Positions 40,290 through 47,935 of a stretch of 64,000 nucleotides of DNA are shown in pieces. The notes beneath the pieces are model-generated. The model searched no databases, was not told the origin of the DNA, and saw only the letters and a list, made by a program, of their open reading frames with translations. Source of the stretch: JAFECT01 sp035551675 (GTDB taxonomy: Bacteria > Pseudomonadota > Alphaproteobacteria > Caulobacterales > Caulobacteraceae); NCBI GenBank assembly GCA_035551675.1, contig DASZMV010000037.1:124001-188000 (forward strand). The letters run 5' to 3'. Within the stretch, counting starts at the first letter, position 1. Each line of letters begins with the position of its first letter. Both the position numbers and the translations under genes were made by a program.

Positions 40290-42428
40290 TTAGAAGCCCA
40301 GGGCTACGCCCGCCCAGACGGTGCGACCCGGCGAAGGTTCCACGCCGTTGGTGAAAGCGCGAGCGTAATATTTCTCGCCGCCCAGATTGCGTACGCCGCC
40401 GATCAGCTTCACCCGCGCCGTCACATAAACTTCACCGGAGAGATCGATCACGGTTCGGGCTGGAATTTTCGCGGGAACGAAGCTCGCGCCGGAGCCCGCG
40501 CTCAGGTCGGAGTCCTGGAAATAGGCCGCGCTGGTCGACACGGCCGCGACGCCGACGCTGAAGCGCTGGTCCTCACGCCAGGTCACGCCCGCCTTGGCGA
40601 TGGTGCGCGGCGCATAGGCCGGCGTCTTGCCGGCCTGCCCGGGGATGTCGCTCGAGGTAAAGCGCGAATCGTTCAGGTTCAGCGCGGCGTAGGCGACGAG
40701 ATGCTGTTTGCTCTCACGCACCGCGAGGAAGTCGTAGGAGATTTCGCCTTCGAAGCCGCGGCTCCTTACATCGCCGGTGACGATGTCGGCGAGGTCGTCC
40801 GGATTGGCGTCGACCATCACCGTCTCGACCCGCCGCTTCAGGTCGATCTGATAGACGCCCGCGTCATAGAACAGCCCGGTGACCGGCGTGCCGTGCACGC
40901 CCGCTTCGAGGGCCAACGACCGCGACGGATCGAGCGAACGCGGTTGCGCCCCGGTGAACGGCGAGGCGATGTCGAGGAAGCCGATCGGGCGATAGCCCTG
41001 GCTGATGCTGAAATAGCTCTCGTTGCCCTTGCCGAAGTCGTTGCCGATCCCGAACCCGAACAGCGCCGCGTCGCGCCCCGCATCGGCGTGGATCAGCGGC
41101 CGCGAAACAAAGGGCGGCGCGACGCTCTCGTCAACCTCGACGCCTTCGTGCTCCAGGCGCACCGACGGCACGACATGAATGCGGCCAGGCAGGCGGAAGA
41201 CGTTCTCGGCGAAGACGGCGGCGTAGTCGCTGCGGCGCGCCTGGTTCAGGCGTGGCGTGGCGCCGTTGCGGTCGCCGAGGTCCGCGGTCACATCGCCGCT
41301 GGTCCACTGCCGCCAGGGCGCGTGATCCTCGGCAAGGTCGACGCCGGCGGTAAAGGCGTTGCCGCGTCCCCAGCTTTTGCGCAGACGCAGGTCGAGGCCG
41401 TCGCTGCGGAAGATCCGATCCTGCAGCGTCGTGGTGAGCGGCGCGGCGCCGTTCGCCGCGGTGCGATCGTAGAGGTCGGTATAGGACGCCCACAGCTTGC
41501 TCTCGACATGCCAACCATCGCCGAGGTCGAGCTCGTTGCCGAGCGTCGCCGCGTAACGACTCACCCAGTCATGGTTGAACGGCGTCAGCGTCTGGTGCGC
41601 GTTCGCTAGGTACTGCGGATAGCCCAGCCGTCCCGGATCGCCCGCGTCGGCGCGATAGGCGTGCAGGTCGAGATACCAGAGCGTCGCTGCGTTCGGGCGC
41701 CAGCCGAGATAGCCGTCGCCTTCGAGCACGTTCGAACGCGCGTTGTCGCGGTCGCCGTCCGTGGTCGCATAGCCGAGGTCGGCGCGGTACTCCAGGACGC
41801 CGCTCGTTCCCTCGAGCGTGTTCCAGGTATCGTAGAGACCATTCGATCCGACGATTTGCTCGCTCGACGCGGTCATCGGCTCGCCGGGCTTGGGCCGCCG
41901 CGACACCAGGTTGATCGCCGCCGCCGGCGCCGGGCCATAGATCAGGCTCGAACCGCCGCGGATCATCTGCACCTGGCCGATGTCCTGGGCCATCGGCAGA
42001 TAATCGACAAGCGGTTCGCCTAAGCGATCGGCGGTGATCGGCAGGCCGTCCTGCAACACCGCGACATAGCCCAGCGCGTTCGGTCCGCCGAAACCGCGAT
42101 AGGTGAAGTCGAGCGTAAGCGGGGTCTGCGGGTCGGTCTCCAGGACGCCGGGCAGGCGGGCGAACAGTTCGCGCGGCGCCTCGTCCACCGCCGGCGGCTG
42201 CAGATCGAGCGGCGCCATTGAACTGCGCTTGCCGACGGTGATCTTGGGTCCGTCCACCTCGCGCATGATGTGATCGAGCTTGGCGCGGGTGTCCTCGCGA
42301 TGCCCCTTCACATCCACGCCGGAGACGCGGGTAACCTTGGACGGCGCCGCCGGTTTGCTCTGGGCCTGAGCGGCGACGGCGAACAGCGCGAGGCTCAGGC
42401 CGACGCCGATTGCGACCCGCTGCGACAT
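40290..42428 (-). CDS. TonB-dependent receptor, third gene of PadR operon
   Basis: A 712-residue outer-membrane receptor. ATG 42428 follows the membrane-protein stop by 4 bases; the frame is open further upstream but as a shadow. The signal peptide is VAIGVGLSLALFAVAAQAQ. The plug contains LPGVLETDPQTPLTLDFTYR, GPNALGYVAVLQDGL and IRGGSSLIYGPAPAAAINLV. The barrel ends in RTVWAGVALGF with terminal Phe. A clear TonB box is not obvious between 25 and 60 (VSGVDVKGHRED is a candidate). It is co-transcribed with a PadR regulator and a small membrane protein, so ligand-dependent induction is likely. Confidence 0.9.
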   Translation of the reverse strand: MSQRVAIGVGLSLALFAVAAQAQSKPAAPSKVTRVSGVDVKGHREDTRAKLDHIMREVDGPKITVGKRSSMAPLDLQPPAVDEAPRELFARLPGVLETDPQTPLTLDFTYRGFGGPNALGYVAVLQDGLPITADRLGEPLVDYLPMAQDIGQVQMIRGGSSLIYGPAPAAAINLVSRRPKPGEPMTASSEQIVGSNGLYDTWNTLEGTSGVLEYRADLGYATTDGDRDNARSNVLEGDGYLGWRPNAATLWYLDLHAYRADAGDPGRLGYPQYLANAHQTLTPFNHDWVSRYAATLGNELDLGDGWHVESKLWASYTDLYDRTAANGAAPLTTTLQDRIFRSDGLDLRLRKSWGRGNAFTAGVDLAEDHAPWRQWTSGDVTADLGDRNGATPRLNQARRSDYAAVFAENVFRLPGRIHVVPSVRLEHEGVEVDESVAPPFVSRPLIHADAGRDAALFGFGIGNDFGKGNESYFSISQGYRPIGFLDIASPFTGAQPRSLDPSRSLALEAGVHGTPVTGLFYDAGVYQIDLKRRVETVMVDANPDDLADIVTGDVRSRGFEGEISYDFLAVRESKQHLVAYAALNLNDSRFTSSDIPGQAGKTPAYAPRTIAKAGVTWREDQRFSVGVAAVSTSAAYFQDSDLSAGSGASFVPAKIPARTVIDLSGEVYVTARVKLIGGVRNLGGEKYYARAFTNGVEPSPGRTVWAGVALGF

Positions 42429-42432
42429 GCGA

Positions 42433-42957
42433 TCAGGCGCGAAGCCAGCGGCCGGCGAAGCCGCCGACGGCGGTTGCGGCGAGGGCGGGCAAGACAAGCA
42501 GCGACCAGCGCACCGCCGAGACAAGCGAATGTTCGTAGACCTCGTGACTAGGCCGAATGCCGGTGAAGGCCTCGAAGCCGATGACTGCGGCGACCGCCAG
42601 GCCCACCGCCAGCGCTGACATCCACGACCGCCTGGGGCTGATCGCACCGAGCGCGAGGCCGACGCAGACGAGCAGGGCGACCGCGGCGACACTGCCGTCG
42701 CCGACCCACTCGTAACCGGTCACCGCCATGACGCCGGCGACCAGGGCGACCGGATAGAGCGCCTGCACCGCGTCGGTCGCCGCCCAGCTCGCGCGCAGGC
42801 AGCCGAAGGCGAAGCCGAGGGGATCGTCCTGGTCGGGGAGGTTGGCGCGTTCGTGGAGCATCGCCCGCGCCCAGTCCGGGTGGGTGGCCTTCAGCCGGCT
42901 GGCGGCCAGCTGCATCAGTAAGTCCGCCAGCCATGCGCGCCAGGCCGGGGCGCTCAT
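42433..42957 (-). CDS. PadR-linked membrane protein, unrecognised
   Basis: A 174-residue membrane protein with four predicted helices. The N-terminal 55 residues are soluble and contain HPDWARAMLHERANLPDQDD followed by FAFGCLRASW, a WARAM...E...FGCL pattern seen after PadR regulators in many operons. The helices lie about 68-85, 90-108, 114-132 and 145-170. The function is unknown; it might be a signal-transducing partner of the PadR repressor or a permease-like stabiliser. ATG 42957 overlaps the PadR stop (ATGA), and its stop is 4 bases before the receptor gene start. Confidence 0.75.
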   Translation of the reverse strand: MSAPAWRAWLADLLMQLAASRLKATHPDWARAMLHERANLPDQDDPLGFAFGCLRASWAATDAVQALYPVALVAGVMAVTGYEWVGDGSVAAVALLVCVGLALGAISPRRSWMSALAVGLAVAAVIGFEAFTGIRPSHEVYEHSLVSAVRWSLLVLPALAATAVGGFAGRWLRA

Positions 42958-43265
42958 CCGATCGCGCCGGCGGGATGGAAGAGGGACTGAGCCATCTGCA
43001 GGTCGAGGCCGTGGGCGAAGGCGGCGCCCTGGACCGAGAGACGATAGACGTGCCGCTCCGGGCGGCCCTTCTGCTCGGACTCGACCCAGCGCGCCTCCAG
43101 GTGCCCGCGTTCGTGCAGGCGGATCAGCAGCGGATACAGGGTGCCGGAACTCAGCCCCGTGAGCTTGGTTAGTTCGTAGCCGTGCAGCCAGTCGCCCCGC
43201 CGTTCGAGCAGAACGGAAAGGACATCGCGGGTCTGTTTCGACGGCGTGCGGGAGCGCAGGGTCAT
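42954..43265 (-). CDS. PadR-family transcriptional regulator
   Basis: A 103-residue winged-helix regulator from ATG 43265; a GTG at 43280 with AAGGGG just upstream would add 5 residues and may be the real start. The fold is complete: VLSVLLERRGDWLHGYELTK, LSSGTLYPLLIRLHERGHLE (recognition helix and wing), then KGRPERHVYRL and a short dimerisation helix. PadR proteins repress neighbouring operons and release on ligand binding. It is first of three genes (regulator, membrane protein, TonB receptor). A palindrome lies 9-24 bases upstream, fit for autoregulation. Confidence 0.9.
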   Translation of the reverse strand: MTLRSRTPSKQTRDVLSVLLERRGDWLHGYELTKLTGLSSGTLYPLLIRLHERGHLEARWVESEQKGRPERHVYRLSVQGAAFAHGLDLQMAQSLFHPAGAIG

Positions 43266-43288
43266 GCGCCGAATCTGCACATATCCCC

Positions 43289-43329
43289 TTGCAGTGCAAC
43301 GGGATTAGCGGCCCCCGGATTGCGGCAAT
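43289..43329. promoter_or_regulatory. Two TTGC/GCAA palindromes between the PadR operon and the siderophore receptor
   Basis: TTGCA-G-TGCAA (43289-43299) and ATTGC-G-GCAAT (43319-43329) are both perfect palindromes with a TTGC...GCAA core; their centres are 30 bases apart, about three helical turns. They lie in the divergent gap between padR (start 43265/43280) and the receptor at 43442. A PadR dimer pair controlling both directions would fit; the site is not experimentally known. Confidence 0.5.
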
Positions 43330-43441
43330 CGCGCATCAGTAGAGTTGTTTTTGCCCCCTTACCGAAAGTTCATTGCCAGGACCCGGAAAAATCCGACTAC
43401 CCATGCCCGAAATTTTCAGATCCGCCTGAGGGGGCGACCTT

Positions 43442-45667
43442 ATGAAGTCCTTGCGTTTCGCGTTGATGGCCGGCGTCGCCGGCGCCCTGACCCTATCGTC
43501 TGCAGGCGCCGCGTTTGCGGACGACGATGCGCCGGCCAACACCGTGTCACAGGTCATCGTCACCACGCCCAACCCGACGCCCCTCGACCAGCCCGCCGCC
43601 GTCGACAAGACCGGCGCCCCGATCAAGGATATCCCCCGCAGCATCCAGGTCGTGCCCCGCGAGCTGATGGATGAGCAGGGGGCGATCAAGCTGGTCGACA
43701 CCCTTCGCGACGTTTCGGGCGTGACCCAGGGCGGCCAGTTCAACTTCGGCTTCTTCGACCGCGTCATCATCCGGGGCCTGAACGCCACCTATCTCGACGA
43801 CGGCCTGCCCGACGGCACCTCGGACCTGACCGGCTATGTGCACACCCTGACCGGCGTCGAACGAGTCGAAGTGCTGAAGGGCCCGGGTTCGGCGCTCTAC
43901 GGCTCGACGGAAGAGGGCGGCACGATCAACCTCGTGCACTATCGTCCGAGCGATGTTCCCGGCGCCGGCGTCTCGGCGCAGTTCGGCAGCTTCGCAACCG
44001 CCACCACCGACGCCTATGTCACCGGTCCGACCGGCCTCAAGAACGTCGACTTCCGCCTCGACGGCGAGTACAGCACGACCTCCGGCTTCCGCGGCCTCGG
44101 CGCCAACAATACCGAGCTGCTTGCGGCGCTGAGCTGGCGTCCGAGCAACCACGACGTCGAGTTCCGCTACGAGTACCACAACTTCCGCGCCACGCCCGAC
44201 GCCACCGGCATTCCGTTCTCGCCGCCCAACGGCGTAGGCCAGCCGCTCGCGGTTCCGCTGACCGACACCTACTATACGCCCGGGGCCTTCTCGGATCAGA
44301 CGCTGCAGCGCCTGTTCCTGAGCGACGCCTGGACCATCAACGACACCCTGACGATCAATCTGCGCGGCGCCTATTCGAACCGCGACGTCGACCTGGCGCG
44401 CAACGCCGGGGGCTCGGTCAGCCAGGTGGGTGGGTTGTACGCGCTCACGCGGCGTCAACTGCGCGAACAGTCCGACGAACTCGACGACTTCAACTTCCAG
44501 GCCGAGCCGACCTGGCATTTCCACACCGGTTCGCTGAACCATCTGCTGGTGACCGGTTTCGAGGCGCGCGACATCAACGGCGTGACCACCCGCGCCACCG
44601 CGGACCTGCCCAATATCGCCAACATCTTCGCCCCGGTGGTCACCGACCCCGCGATCTCGTCGCTCGCCTTCAAGTGCGACAGCGGCCACAGCTGTGACAA
44701 TGCCCGGCTGAACGCGCGGCTCTACGGCCTCTACGCCACCGACCAGATCGATGTCACCGACGCCCTCAAGGTGCGACTGTCGGTGCGCCAGGACTGGTTC
44801 GACACCCAAGGCGAGGCGCGCACGCTGGTGCCGGTCAACGCCGGGCAGGAACAGCCCTGCAATCCACCGACCGCCAACGCCTGTCCCTGGGTTCCGGGCG
44901 TTCCGATCAAGCGCAACGACAGCGTCACCTCCTACGATGTCGGCGCGGTCTATTTCCTGACCAAAGACCTGTCGGTGTTCGCCGGCTATTCCGCCGACGC
45001 CTATCCGATCTTCAACACCGAAGAGCCCGAGAGCATCGGCCAGGTTCCCGAGTCGGGGCGCCAGGTCGAGGGCGGCTTGCGTTATGAGTTGCCGCCGATC
45101 CTGACCCTGTCCTCCGCCGTCTATCACGCCACGCGCGAGCACGTGTTCACCCTGTTGAGCGAGCCCAATCCCTCGGGTCCGGGAAACATCGACGTGGCGC
45201 AGGTCTTCTCCTACGGCGTCACCGGCTGGGAGACGGATGTGAACCTGCATCCGCTTCCGGCGCTGAACATCATCGCCAACGTCGCCGCCCAGGACGGACG
45301 CATCACCAGCTTCCCGCAGACGCCCGCCGACGTCGGTCGCCAACCGCCGAGCGTGCCGTCGTTCCTGGCCAACGCCTGGATGACCTACGATGTCGACCTG
45401 GGTCACGAGGTGCTCAAGACGCTGCAACTGCAGCTCGGCGCGCGCTATCGCAACAAGGAGTACGCCGACGCCGGCGAAACGCGCCAAATCCCCGGCTCGA
45501 CCCTGGTGGACGCGGGCGTGTCGCTGCCGATCAAGGCCTTCACCATCAATGCCGGCGTCGACAACGTCTTCGACCGCCGCGTCTTCCTGTTCGCCGACGG
45601 CACCGGCGGCGGCGCCTTCCCGGGCCCCGGCCGCACCTGGTTTCTGCGTCTCAGCGCCAAGTGGTGA
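43442..45667 (+). CDS. TonB-dependent siderophore receptor
   Basis: A 741-residue receptor with signal peptide (FALMAGVAGALTLSSAGAAF) and the TonB-dependent siderophore layout: TonB-box-like VSQVIVTTPN, then the plug with IKDIPRSIQVVPRELMDEQG, LRDVSGVTQGG, VIIRGLN, the VEVLKGPGSALYGSTEEGGT motif and INLVHYRP. The barrel ends PGRTWFLRLSAKW with terminal Trp. FhuA/FecA-like plug words indicate ferric-siderophore uptake. It is divergent from the PadR operon across a palindrome-bearing gap and converges with a peptidase gene 8 bases away. The exact siderophore is unknown. Confidence 0.9.
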   Translation: MKSLRFALMAGVAGALTLSSAGAAFADDDAPANTVSQVIVTTPNPTPLDQPAAVDKTGAPIKDIPRSIQVVPRELMDEQGAIKLVDTLRDVSGVTQGGQFNFGFFDRVIIRGLNATYLDDGLPDGTSDLTGYVHTLTGVERVEVLKGPGSALYGSTEEGGTINLVHYRPSDVPGAGVSAQFGSFATATTDAYVTGPTGLKNVDFRLDGEYSTTSGFRGLGANNTELLAALSWRPSNHDVEFRYEYHNFRATPDATGIPFSPPNGVGQPLAVPLTDTYYTPGAFSDQTLQRLFLSDAWTINDTLTINLRGAYSNRDVDLARNAGGSVSQVGGLYALTRRQLREQSDELDDFNFQAEPTWHFHTGSLNHLLVTGFEARDINGVTTRATADLPNIANIFAPVVTDPAISSLAFKCDSGHSCDNARLNARLYGLYATDQIDVTDALKVRLSVRQDWFDTQGEARTLVPVNAGQEQPCNPPTANACPWVPGVPIKRNDSVTSYDVGAVYFLTKDLSVFAGYSADAYPIFNTEEPESIGQVPESGRQVEGGLRYELPPILTLSSAVYHATREHVFTLLSEPNPSGPGNIDVAQVFSYGVTGWETDVNLHPLPALNIIANVAAQDGRITSFPQTPADVGRQPPSVPSFLANAWMTYDVDLGHEVLKTLQLQLGARYRNKEYADAGETRQIPGSTLVDAGVSLPIKAFTINAGVDNVFDRRVFLFADGTGGGAFPGPGRTWFLRLSAKW

Positions 45668-45675
45668 GCCGCGGC

Positions 45676-46626
45676 CTAGGCTAAGCTTTTCAGGAAGGTC
45701 ACGAGACCGTCCATGTAGCGCTGCTGGTCGTCGTACATGGCGAGGTGACTGCCTTCAGGCAGGTCGAGGCAGCGCCCGTTCGGGAACTGCTTCGACATCG
45801 CCGCCATATAGGCGGGATCCATGGTGTCGTAGCGCCCGCCGATGGTCAGCGTCGGCGCGGTGATCCGTTTCAGATCGTCAAAGCGATCCCACTGCGCGAG
45901 ACGCCCGCTGGCGCCGAGCTCGCTCGGTCCCTGCATCAGGGTGTAGAGGTCCGCATTGATGTGGGCGAAGCTGCGCACTACCGGCTCGGGCCACTCGGCG
46001 AACGGACGGCGCAACACATGCCGCTCGTAGTGCATCGGAATGAGGATCTCCATGTAGCGGGGATCCGACGTCTTGCCTGACGCCTCCATCGCCTTCACCT
46101 CGGCGAGCAAGGCCTGATCCATTTCAGGCATCAGCACGCGCTCGGCGTAGTCGTTGTACGCCGGGATCGAGGCCATCATGTTCGAAACGATCAGGCCCTT
46201 CAGGTTCTCGCCGTGCGCGAGCGCGTACTCGATGGCGAGAATCCCGCCCCAGCTTTGACCCAGCAGGCAGAAGGTGTCGCGCTCGAGCCCCAGCGCCAGG
46301 CGCACCTGCTCGACCTCATCGACGAACCGTTCGATGGTCCACAGCGCGTGGTCGGTGGGCTTGTCGCTGTTTCCGGAACCGAGCTGGTCGTAATAGTAAT
46401 ACTCGATCCCCGCCGCCGGCAGAAAGCTGTCGAAGCCCTCAAAGTACTCGTGCGTCGCGCCCGGGCCGCCGTGCAGCAACAACAGTTTGAGCTTGGGGTT
46501 CGAGCCCGTGCGCTTGGTCCAGACGCGCTGGGGACCGAGCGGCGTCGAAATCTCGATCATCCGCACCCCGCCGCTCCAGGCGTCGGAACGACCCTCGGTA
46601 TCGTAGTAGCTCGCCGTCGCAGCCAT
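45676..46626 (-). CDS. Proline iminopeptidase-like alpha/beta hydrolase (S33)
   Basis: A 316-residue alpha/beta hydrolase. The fold begins with LLLLHGGPGATHEYFEGFD (HGGPG oxyanion turn), YDQLGSGNSDKP, the nucleophile in CLLGQSWGGILAIEYAL (Ser in GQSWGG), Asp in GGRYDTMDPAY and His near EGSHLAMYDD. These are the marks of proline iminopeptidase (prolyl aminopeptidase) family S33. ATG 46626 has GGGAGCG upstream. There is no signal peptide, so it is cytoplasmic. It lies 47 bases after the phosphoesterase gene on the same strand. Confidence 0.88.
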   Translation of the reverse strand: MAATASYYDTEGRSDAWSGGVRMIEISTPLGPQRVWTKRTGSNPKLKLLLLHGGPGATHEYFEGFDSFLPAAGIEYYYYDQLGSGNSDKPTDHALWTIERFVDEVEQVRLALGLERDTFCLLGQSWGGILAIEYALAHGENLKGLIVSNMMASIPAYNDYAERVLMPEMDQALLAEVKAMEASGKTSDPRYMEILIPMHYERHVLRRPFAEWPEPVVRSFAHINADLYTLMQGPSELGASGRLAQWDRFDDLKRITAPTLTIGGRYDTMDPAYMAAMSKQFPNGRCLDLPEGSHLAMYDDQQRYMDGLVTFLKSLA

Positions 46627-46673
46627 GCTTCGCTCCCGCAAAAGAGAGTCGCGGGATACGCCTCGGCAGCGAC

Positions 46674-47489
46674 TTAGGCCAGGGCGAGTGCGGGTTCGAG
46701 CTCGGGCGCTTCGCCCGCGGGACCAGCGGCCGGATGCAGCAGTCGCCACGCGCGCCAGTCGATGATCTCGAGCCGGCCGTCGGCGCGTTCGACCACGGCG
46801 GTGCAGCTTTCCACCCAGTCGCCGTCGTTGATGTAGCGGATGCCTGAGATGTCGCGCATCTCGGCCTTGTGGATATGGCCGCAGATCACGCCGTCGACGC
46901 CGCGCCGTTTCGCTTCGGTGGCGAGCGCCTCTTCGAAATTCTCGATGAACTGCAGCGCCTTCTTCACCCTGGTCTTCACGAAGGCCGACAGGCTCCAGGG
47001 CTCCAGCCCCAGCGCCGAACGCAGCTTGTTCAGCCGGGTGTTGCTGGCCAGCAGCACGCGGTAGCCCCAGTCGCCGGCGAAGGCCAGCCACTTGGCGTGG
47101 GTGACGACGCCGTCGAATTCGTCGCCGTGGATGACCAGATAGCGCCGCCCGTCCGCCGCGTGGTGGACAGCGTCCAGCATCACCTCGACCCCGCCGAAAT
47201 GCACGCCGGTGAAGTCGCGCACGCGATCGTCGTGGTTGCCCGGGATGTAGACGACCCTCACCCCGCGTCGCGCCAGGCGCAGGATCTTCTGCACCACGTC
47301 GTTGTGCGCCTGGGGCCAGAACCAGCCGCCCTTCAGCTTCCAGCCGTCGACGATGTCGCCGATCAGATAGAGGGTCTCGCAGTCCAGCGCCTTGATGAAG
47401 TCGAGCAACAGCTCGGCCTGGCATCCGCGGGTGCCCAGGTGCACGTCGGAGACAAAGGCGGCGCGGCGATGGAGGCGGCCCGTCTGCAT
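46674..47489 (-). CDS. UDP-2,3-diacylglucosamine diphosphatase-like metallophosphoesterase (LpxH family)
   Basis: A 271-residue calcineurin-like phosphoesterase. Metal motifs in order: SDVHLGTRG (Asp, His), LIGDIVDGW (Asp), IPGNHDDRVR (Asn, His), HGDEFDG (His) and GHIHKAE (His, His). This order and WKLKGGWFWPQAH match LpxH-type enzymes of COG2908 that cleave UDP-diacylglucosamine in lipid A synthesis, though alphaproteobacteria often use LpxI and relatives of this type may differ. ATG 47489 is chosen; a TTG at 47534 in the same frame lacks a good site. Confidence 0.85.
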   Translation of the reverse strand: MQTGRLHRRAAFVSDVHLGTRGCQAELLLDFIKALDCETLYLIGDIVDGWKLKGGWFWPQAHNDVVQKILRLARRGVRVVYIPGNHDDRVRDFTGVHFGGVEVMLDAVHHAADGRRYLVIHGDEFDGVVTHAKWLAFAGDWGYRVLLASNTRLNKLRSALGLEPWSLSAFVKTRVKKALQFIENFEEALATEAKRRGVDGVICGHIHKAEMRDISGIRYINDGDWVESCTAVVERADGRLEIIDWRAWRLLHPAAGPAGEAPELEPALALA

Positions 47490-47546
47490 ACGCAACCCCG
47501 ACGCTCGTCCCGAACGGGACCCAAGAACCGACAATCCTGCTGTCCG

Positions 47547-47822
47547 CTAATGCGATTGCATGACAGGCGCGTGATGGTCGCGGTTACCCGGCGGTAGGGA
47601 ATCGAGGCTCCCGCCGCCGTCGAGCGCCAGGCGACTGAGCCGTCCCGCGTCGTTCTGGGTCAGGATTTCGGCCTCGTGTCCGCATTCCAGCGCGGCGGCG
47701 GCGAGTTCCCGCGCCGCGGACAGGGCGGACTCGAAGCTGGGAAAGTGGCCGATGCGCCGGCGCGCGCAGACAATTTTCCACTCGGTGTCCATCCGAAGGA
47801 TGGCGTATCGGAACATGGCCAA
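47547..47822 (-). CDS. Small hypothetical protein (91 aa), TTG start likely
   Basis: A 91-residue soluble protein, FRYAILRMDTEWKIVCARRR then SFESALSAARELAAAALECG and a polar tail. A GGAGGAG site lies 7 bases before TTG 47822 but 13 before ATG 47816, so TTG is the better start. The first part reads as a short beta hairpin and helix, similar in shape to small DUF2188-like proteins, but I would not assign it. It is upstream of the phosphoesterase gene on the same strand. Confidence 0.65.
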   Translation of the reverse strand: MAMFRYAILRMDTEWKIVCARRRIGHFPSFESALSAARELAAAALECGHEAEILTQNDAGRLSRLALDGGGSLDSLPPGNRDHHAPVMQSH

Positions 47823-47935
47823 CGGATTTCTCCTCCGTAAGCCCCCCGTTAGAGTGACACTAACCTATACGAAATTCCTCGAAGCCGCGCTTCCATGCGC
47901 CGCAAGGTTTAACGCCGCGTGTATGTGCGTCACCG

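Noticed and set aside
43547..45487. 646-codon open frame on the minus strand
   Set aside because: It lies inside the siderophore receptor gene; its product is Arg/Gly/Val-rich with no domains. Long antisense frames are expected in two-thirds G+C coding DNA.
47848..47864. GTTAG/CTAAC inverted repeat before the small hypothetical gene
   Set aside because: 5-base arms only; could be an operator but not distinguishable from chance.
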